A stretch of 64,000 nt of DNA from Chlorops oryzae. Lineage: Eukaryota; Arthropoda; Insecta; Diptera; Chloropidae. Positions 58,724 through 64,000 of this stretch are shown one piece after another. How positions within the stretch are numbered: position 1 is the first letter of the stretch; every line of letters starts with the position of its first letter. The notes under the pieces are model-generated. The model was not told the DNA's origin, did no database searches, and saw nothing but the letters and a program-made list of their open reading frames with translations. The position numbers and the translations under genes are program-made. The stretch is taken from positions 113,654,286 to 113,718,285 of the forward strand of contig CM035807.1 in NCBI GenBank assembly GCA_020466095.1, given 5' to 3'.

Positions 58724-60334
58724 TTATTTTTTGTTGTCATTAGAGCTCGGCACTTTCGCATTTTGTGTATCGCCTTTTGTCGGTTCAATCACTGATGATT
58801 TCTTAGACTTATCTAAGAGAGGCGATACGTCTTGTATTTTCTCCTTTTGTACGTTCGGACTTGCTGGTCTCTTGGCTGTCGCATCTAAATTAACCATCGT
58901 ATTTTTATATCGCCCATTATCGGGCAATGGTGTCTTAAAGTCCTTTGAGCTACAACGATGCCAAATCGCTTCGATGGGATACCAGCTTAGTAATAGTAGA
59001 CCAACAGCGAAGCAGAATGCGGCAAATATCTGTCCAGAAAGTAATATGATTGGCAAAAGTTTCAGGTCCTTTGCCAGTTCCGGTGATATTCGAACTTTTT
59101 GTTCAAACCAAATCAGCGGCAGAAACGTTCGAGGCGTATTGTTGAATAGACTGACGCACAAAAAGAAAAAGAGAATTCGTTATAAATTTCCATAGCTTTG
59201 GACCGCAGAAAAAAATTCTACTCACTTAATACCCGCGATGGGCTCCAAGAGCATATTGACCTGAAAGCGCGCGGCAACCTCAAGGCGATACCCGTTCTCG
59301 GCTCTAATACCATATAAAATTCATGTGCATCCTCTTGCGGATTCATGCCTTCAACTTGATCCAAATAATATTGATCGGCCATATAGAAATGTGGATACGA
59401 CATGAAGACTGGCGAACCGAAGCGACACGATGAGATATTCAGCACACCGGATGGAACACATTCCCCGCCACAGAAGCATGAGTTCTCAGGATAAACGCTT
59501 CCTGAAATCGAAACGAATTGGAATTAAAAACAAAAAATATATGCTCCCAATCCTTTACCATTGTCGACCGATCGCGGTCCTCCAGTGTACTTGTAACCCA
59601 AAATGCCTTCAACCTCGACCGGTTTAACATAGTCCAGTGGAATGCTTCGACAGAGATCGGGTGTAAAAAGCGTTACGGAACCATTCTTTTCCAAATTTGA
59701 TGGATAGAATTCCCCCGCCGAGCCGTTCGTATAGCCGCAATACGAATCAAAGAATTTCGTACGATTCGAATAGTTCCACGCCTCCAAGCGACCAAGTCTC
59801 GTTATATCATCGGCACCAGTGTTAACATTAAAAACTCCCGTCAGATCGGCGCTGCTATTGCGCTGTAAAAATTTTGATAAAGCCATCAAAGAAACGATCA
59901 ATTTTTTGATCAGTTACACTCACAGTATAAAACCAGCCAAACTTATCGAACGGTACGTCGACATCTTTTCCGAAAATCGGCATCGCTCTCGCCATATCAA
60001 TCATAATGTCATTGTAGCCGGTGAATAGCAGCTCGTCAGCGGTTTTTATCACAGATATCTTTTGACCGTATATCGTTAGGCCGACATCGACCATTTTCCG
60101 GCGCACATTATTCCATCGTTTGGCCTTCCCAGCAGCGGACTGAAAATTTATGAAAATTTTATCAATCAAAAAGGGTAAAATATATGGTTGATACGTGTTC
60201 TGGTCCCTCCTAAAATTGTCGGAAATGTTATAAATCCCGCTGTAACAAGCGAGGAATTGTCGGATTCATCGGGTGACACATTTTTGAAGTCATCAAATGT
60301 AAGAAAAATTGATTTAAAAAAAAAATCTAGCTAG

Positions 60335-60635
60335 GTTGGTTACAAGTCTAATTTCAAATCGAAACTCGAAAAGTGTGGCCGAGAATTAAGTTGCGCAGAT
60401 ACTCATTGCTTTCTCTCGTAAACCATTTAATATTTTATCTTCCTGTCTATAACAAAGTCTTAGCCTAAGGTATGGAAAAAAGTACTGTAGTAAAAACTGA
60501 CCCGAAAAAATCCATTTTGTAGGTAAAAATACAAAAATCTGAAATATTAAAAAATTCAATTTTTTTTACTACTTGTGGTCCATAGCTCCCAAACCGGTTT
60601 GAATATTATGAAAATTTTGTTGACCCCTTGATTAC
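60335..60635 (+). repeat. Dispersed family F, copy 4
   Basis: Shares GGCCGAGAATTAAGTTGCG, CTCGTAAACCATTTAATATT, AACTGACCCGAAAAAATCC and GTCCATAGCTCCCAAACCGG with the other members. It lies in receptor D between exon 3 and the damaged exon 2. Confidence 0.7.
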
Positions 60636-60644
60636 CGGAGGGTA

Positions 60645-61195
60645 CCTAGGTTAGGTTAGGTTAGGTTAGTAGGTTAGGTTAGGTTAGGTTAGGTTAGGTT
60701 AGGTTAGGTGGTATAGGTAGTTAGGTTAGGTTAGGTTAGGTAGGTTGGTAGGTTAGGTGTTAGGTTGGTAGGTTTGGTAGTTAGGTTAGGTTAGGTTAGG
60801 TTAGGTAAGGTTAGGTTAGGTTAGGTAAGGTTAGGTTAGGTTAGTAGTTAGGTTAGGTTAGGTTAGGTTAGGTTAGGTAAGGTTAGGTTAGGTTAGGTAG
60901 TAGGTTAGGTTAGGTTAGGTTAGGTAGGTTAGGTTAGGTAAGGTAGGTTAGGTAAGGTTAGGTTAGGTTAGGTTAAGGTTAGGTTAGGTTAGGTTAGTTA
61001 GGTAAGTAGGTAAGGTTAGGTAAGGTTAGGTAAGGTATAGGTAAGGTTAGGTATAGGTTAAGGTTAGTAAGGTTAGGTTAGGTTAGGTTAGAAGGTTAGT
61101 TCGGTAAGTTAGGTAGGTTAGGTAGTAAGGTATAAGGTTAGGTAGGTAAGGTAAGGTAAGGTTAGGTTAGGTTAGGTTAGGTTAGGTTAGTTTAG
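60645..61195 (+). repeat. Degenerate TTAGG pentamer array
   Basis: About 0.55 kb of GGTTA/TTAGG pentamers with many one-base losses and additions (GGTAAGG, GGTAGG, TTAGTAGG). TTAGG is the common insect telomere unit. Here it is interstitial, inside an intron of receptor D, with the CCTAA form on the sense strand of the gene. Confidence 0.95.
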
Positions 61196-61798
61196 TCTCA
61201 GTTAGTTCAGTAAGGTCAGCCGAACCAATGGTTCCATAGCTAGTAAGGTTAACGGAATTCTAGTTAGATTTAGGTTAGAAGGCATATCACGAAAAGTAGT
61301 CCTCTTACGCGTAAGTTTAGGAGGTTAGGATCAGGTATGACTTTATTGAATGTTTACATAAACCAGTTATAACTAGTAAAAATTCAAGAGAATGATTTAT
61401 CCCAATCCGATTTCTGCTAGCAGTATGATCCAATGCACGGAAATTCTCAGTTACGATTCTTGTTGAAGACCCATGATTCAGCCATGAAAAAAGTAAATCA
61501 CTCTTACGGCGGTACGTCACTGTCGAGTTCTCCGGATGCCAGACAATATCGACCTTTTAGAAGTTTATCAAAAAAATGATTATAATATAAAACTAATTCT
61601 TATAGAAGATATTTTCACCTTCACCATATATCTGTTCTCGGTAAATCGTATCGGTCCCAATGCTGAAAATTGGCATTCGCTCCCGATCATCTTTCAAGTC
61701 CCCATTACTTCCAATTAAAAAATGAAATCTAAACTTAACTTCAATGGCGGATTCTTCCATTTTTCATAAACTTGTGAATCCGGCCGCAATGTCATTTC

Positions 61799-62744
61799 CT
61801 ATAGAAACGTATATGAAAAAAAAATCGATTTTATATAAATGCACTCGAAGAGTTCTTAAGCTATTTAAGCAACAATTTTGAACCGATTGCGGGACCACAA
61901 ACTATGTCAAAGTCAATCAAATCGAATCAAGTCCGCAAAGGAGAAAAAAACAAAACTTGCGCACCCATCAACATTAAATCAAATCCATTGATGAGCTTTA
62001 ATTAACAATGAAAATCTTCAAATCATTGAAAGTTATTTTCTATAAATATTTTTTTAATTGATGTCGAAACTAGCGAAGCTAACGTTCGTTTCTTTTATTA
62101 AGAAGACTTTGAAATAATTCCATAAATATATAGTAGGTATGTGGGTGATTTCTAATTGGATTTCGTTTCGCTGACGTAATCCGTAGAACTTCTTTCAAAT
62201 ATTCTCTTCAGACGTCAATCGTTTATTATGAATGAAAAATATTTAAATCGCTTCATTGAGCTGTCAATTTCGTAACTTTAGTGATTAATTTTGGTCTAAA
62301 ACTCTTCATTTTCAGAGAAGATAGCCAATTGGGAGGGAAAATTAATTCAAAAGGGAATTTCAATTTGCTTTGAAAAAGAAATGAAATTAACGTGGAAATG
62401 ATTAACAAAGCCTAAAAGTATGCTATTCGAAATACTCAAAATCATTCTAGTGACTCAGTTGCTCATTTCAAATATCAGTGAACTTTCTTCCCTATCCATA
62501 TGTATGAAATCAAGAATAGCCAGTTGACTACGGAGCAGTTCAGCTTACAACTGACAACAAGGATAAAGCTATCACTAAAATTGTATAAAGAAGTTCTTAA
62601 GTAAAGTAACATAAACTAACGTTACGTTCGGTCATTACAACAATATCAGGGATGTGTTTTTCTACCATATTTCGCATAATTGTATTGGATATCAGGATGA
62701 TACTTGTATCATGGATATGAGTACAAAGATCATTTATGTGCTCT
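61799..62744. other. Part of receptor D intron 1
   Basis: No gene is recognised. The word CCTAAAAGTATGC at 62412 recurs at 53099 and in complement near 53840. Confidence 0.3.
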
Positions 62745-63180
62745 TACTTTTTTGTGAATATCTCAAAAAGATACGTTTTGATTTTGATAGAAATTCTTTT
62801 CGATGAAAGGTAAAACTTAGAGGTACTTTTCGAAAAACATCCAAAAATTGACCCGAAAGCGGGGATACACTGAAAAAAATTATAAAATTTTTTTCTGTTT
62901 TGCAGCAAAATTTTTCTCAGTGTAAAATTAAAAAAAATTGTTTAGATGTCTCGTTTCTTTAGCTATCAGTGGTCATTTGTTTCATCTTTTCATCTTAATT
63001 AGCTTTTGAGATATAAAATTTTGTAAAATGCCTTCCAAAAGGATTTTTCAATGATATTTCAAGGACACTGCTACTACCTACTTTACTTTGCTTGGTACTT
63101 TAACGTAGTACCTATCCGTAAAATTAACAGAACTTTAAAATCCCTTTCAAGGGGCCGCGGTCGGCTATTACCTTTTCACT
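62745..63180 (+). repeat. Dispersed family F, left-half fragment
   Basis: ATATCTCAAAAAG, GTTTTGATTTTGATAGAAAT, TTGAGATATAAAATTTTG, TTTTTCAATG...CAAGGACA and CCCTTTCAAGGGGCCGCGGTCGG match the left half of 57010-57680 in order. Confidence 0.55.
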
Positions 63181-63783
63181 TGACGATTCTGGTGAGAATA
63201 TTTTAAAAAATTGTTTATAATTAAGAGTTTTGGTACACATCCTTCCTATCTAAGATAAAACCCGCAGGGGGAATCATTTATGATTTTCGGGCCTTGGACC
63301 CCAGCCAAATATCTACCAATACATGGTTCGGATATGCGGTCATATTTGACGTGCAGGAACCTTTTGGGGAATGTTTGTTTGGTACAGGAATGGGGTTTGG
63401 TACACCTATACAAGTTATAGTTGCATTCACGCCTTTATTTATAGCCCGGCCTTCTGGGTAAGACCCACCGGGGATTATCGTGAGCGCTGTGGTATCTTTG
63501 AAGTGAGGAGAGAACCGGATCTCGATCCAGGTTCGTCGATTCGGTCCATGCCCACTGATGAGGCAAAATGGGTATACTGTCGTTTGTGGGGCATATCTGT
63601 GATACTCTCACGGAAGCACCGCTGTGTATAGCGTCACATCAAGCTTATACTCTTATCTAAGATAAAATCTTATCATACACCCGACACTCTTTTTACACGG
63701 TAGCTCGGTTCCTCGAAAGTCCGAGTAAAAAAATAACAAAGCGTGTAAAAAGAGAGCCGAGTGTTGTTTTCATATTTACTCAC
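63181..63783. other. Part of receptor D intron 1
   Basis: An ORF at 63371-63631 has no recognisable domain. A word pair TTTTTACACG/CGTGTAAAAA at about 63689 and 63744 with ctcGG/CCgag arms suggests a short inverted repeat. No gene is seen. Confidence 0.3.
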
Positions 63784-64000
63784 CTTTGCCATAATGCAGT
63801 TAAATATATCGTCCCAAAACATTCCGCATAATATTCCACAGAGGCCTACACAGAATCCTAATAGACTTATGATTATCTTCCGATTGGTGTGATATCGCCA
63901 AAAGAGCAGATTATCTGATTTTTGTGGCATTTTGACATACAAATTTGATCCTTCCTACTTAAAGAAACTATCGCACATGGATTGCTGCAAGAAAAGAGAA

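Larger units (their letters stand above)
58724..63930 (-). pseudogene. CD36/SR-B scavenger receptor D, damaged gene or faulty assembly
   Basis: Exons are 63930-63784, a damaged exon 2 (61798-61619 and 61553 to about 61430, split by a 65-bp intron), 60139-59924, 59862-59559, 59501-59226 and 59150-58724. Exon 1 encodes the N-terminal helix. Exon 2 reads EMTLRPDSQVYEKWKNPPLK, then meets a TAA near 61710 and further frame changes before LGPIRFTEN and VDIVWHPENSTVTYRRKS. Exon 3 onward is clear, with FNVNTGADDITRLGRLEAWN, GSAGEFYPSN, LCRSIPLDYVKP and CFCGGECVPSG. One base is missing near 59278-59284, after GIAL. The last exon has the C-terminal helix and a long polar tail (LDKSKKSSVIEPTKGD). An acceptor at 63985-63984 puts the leader exon outside the window, and ATGTGCGAT starts a seven-codon upstream ORF. 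It may be a real pseudogene or a working gene with sequence errors. Confidence 0.75.

Noticed and set aside
58731..59195. 154-codon ORF on the plus strand
   Set aside because: It is antisense to the last exon of receptor D.
60645..61195. A true chromosome end
   Set aside because: Exons of the same gene lie on both sides, so it is interstitial.

Overview
The window is A+T-rich nuclear DNA of an insect, most likely a fly (Diptera). The evidence is short phase-matched introns, single-copy animal genes (Ube4B, Tor, a menorin/FAM151 gene), TCAGT-type initiators, and a mariner whose ends and transposase closely resemble Himar1, an element first described from a muscid fly. The species cannot be named from the sequence.

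Layout. (1) 2-3073, plus strand: 3' two thirds of the ubiquitin chain elongation factor Ube4B (Ufd2), seven exons, cut by the window edge, ending in a U-box. (2) 5488-14638, minus strand: the complete Tor kinase gene, six coding exons, 2467 residues, all splice phases consistent, plus a probable 5' leader exon with a short upstream ORF. Ube4B and Tor converge. (3) 19001-20085, plus strand: a three-exon menorin/FAM151 gene of 315 residues, followed directly by a 0.74-kb purine tract. (4) 21578-63930, minus strand: four tandem CD36/SR-B (croquemort-like) scavenger receptor genes, called A, B, C and D here. A (518 aa) and C (527 aa) are intact. B has one single-base frameshift. D has a frameshift in exon 5 and a badly damaged exon 2. 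Their exon lengths show precise intron differences between paralogues (520 = 216+304; 581 = 304+277).

The rest is a dense layer of mobile and repeated DNA: a decayed Himar1-like mariner; several hAT-type MITEs with target-site duplications; a three-level nest (hAT MITE inside a pogo-like MITE inside a hAT element); pogo-like MITEs, one carrying an internal minisatellite made of its own terminal motif; tRNA-derived SINEs; LINE 3' fragments; an unclassified family with at least four copies; a second unclassified repeat found 0.6-0.7 kb upstream of both Tor and receptor A; a 19-bp satellite of about 44 copies; a 1.2-kb TTTA-rich tract; and a 0.55-kb degenerate TTAGG array inside an intron of gene D.

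The genes are unrelated in pathway except the receptors, which form one expanded cluster. I see no complete new system. The most notable items are the receptor cluster with its mosaic introns, the nested transposons, the minisatellite born inside a transposon, and the interstitial TTAGG array.
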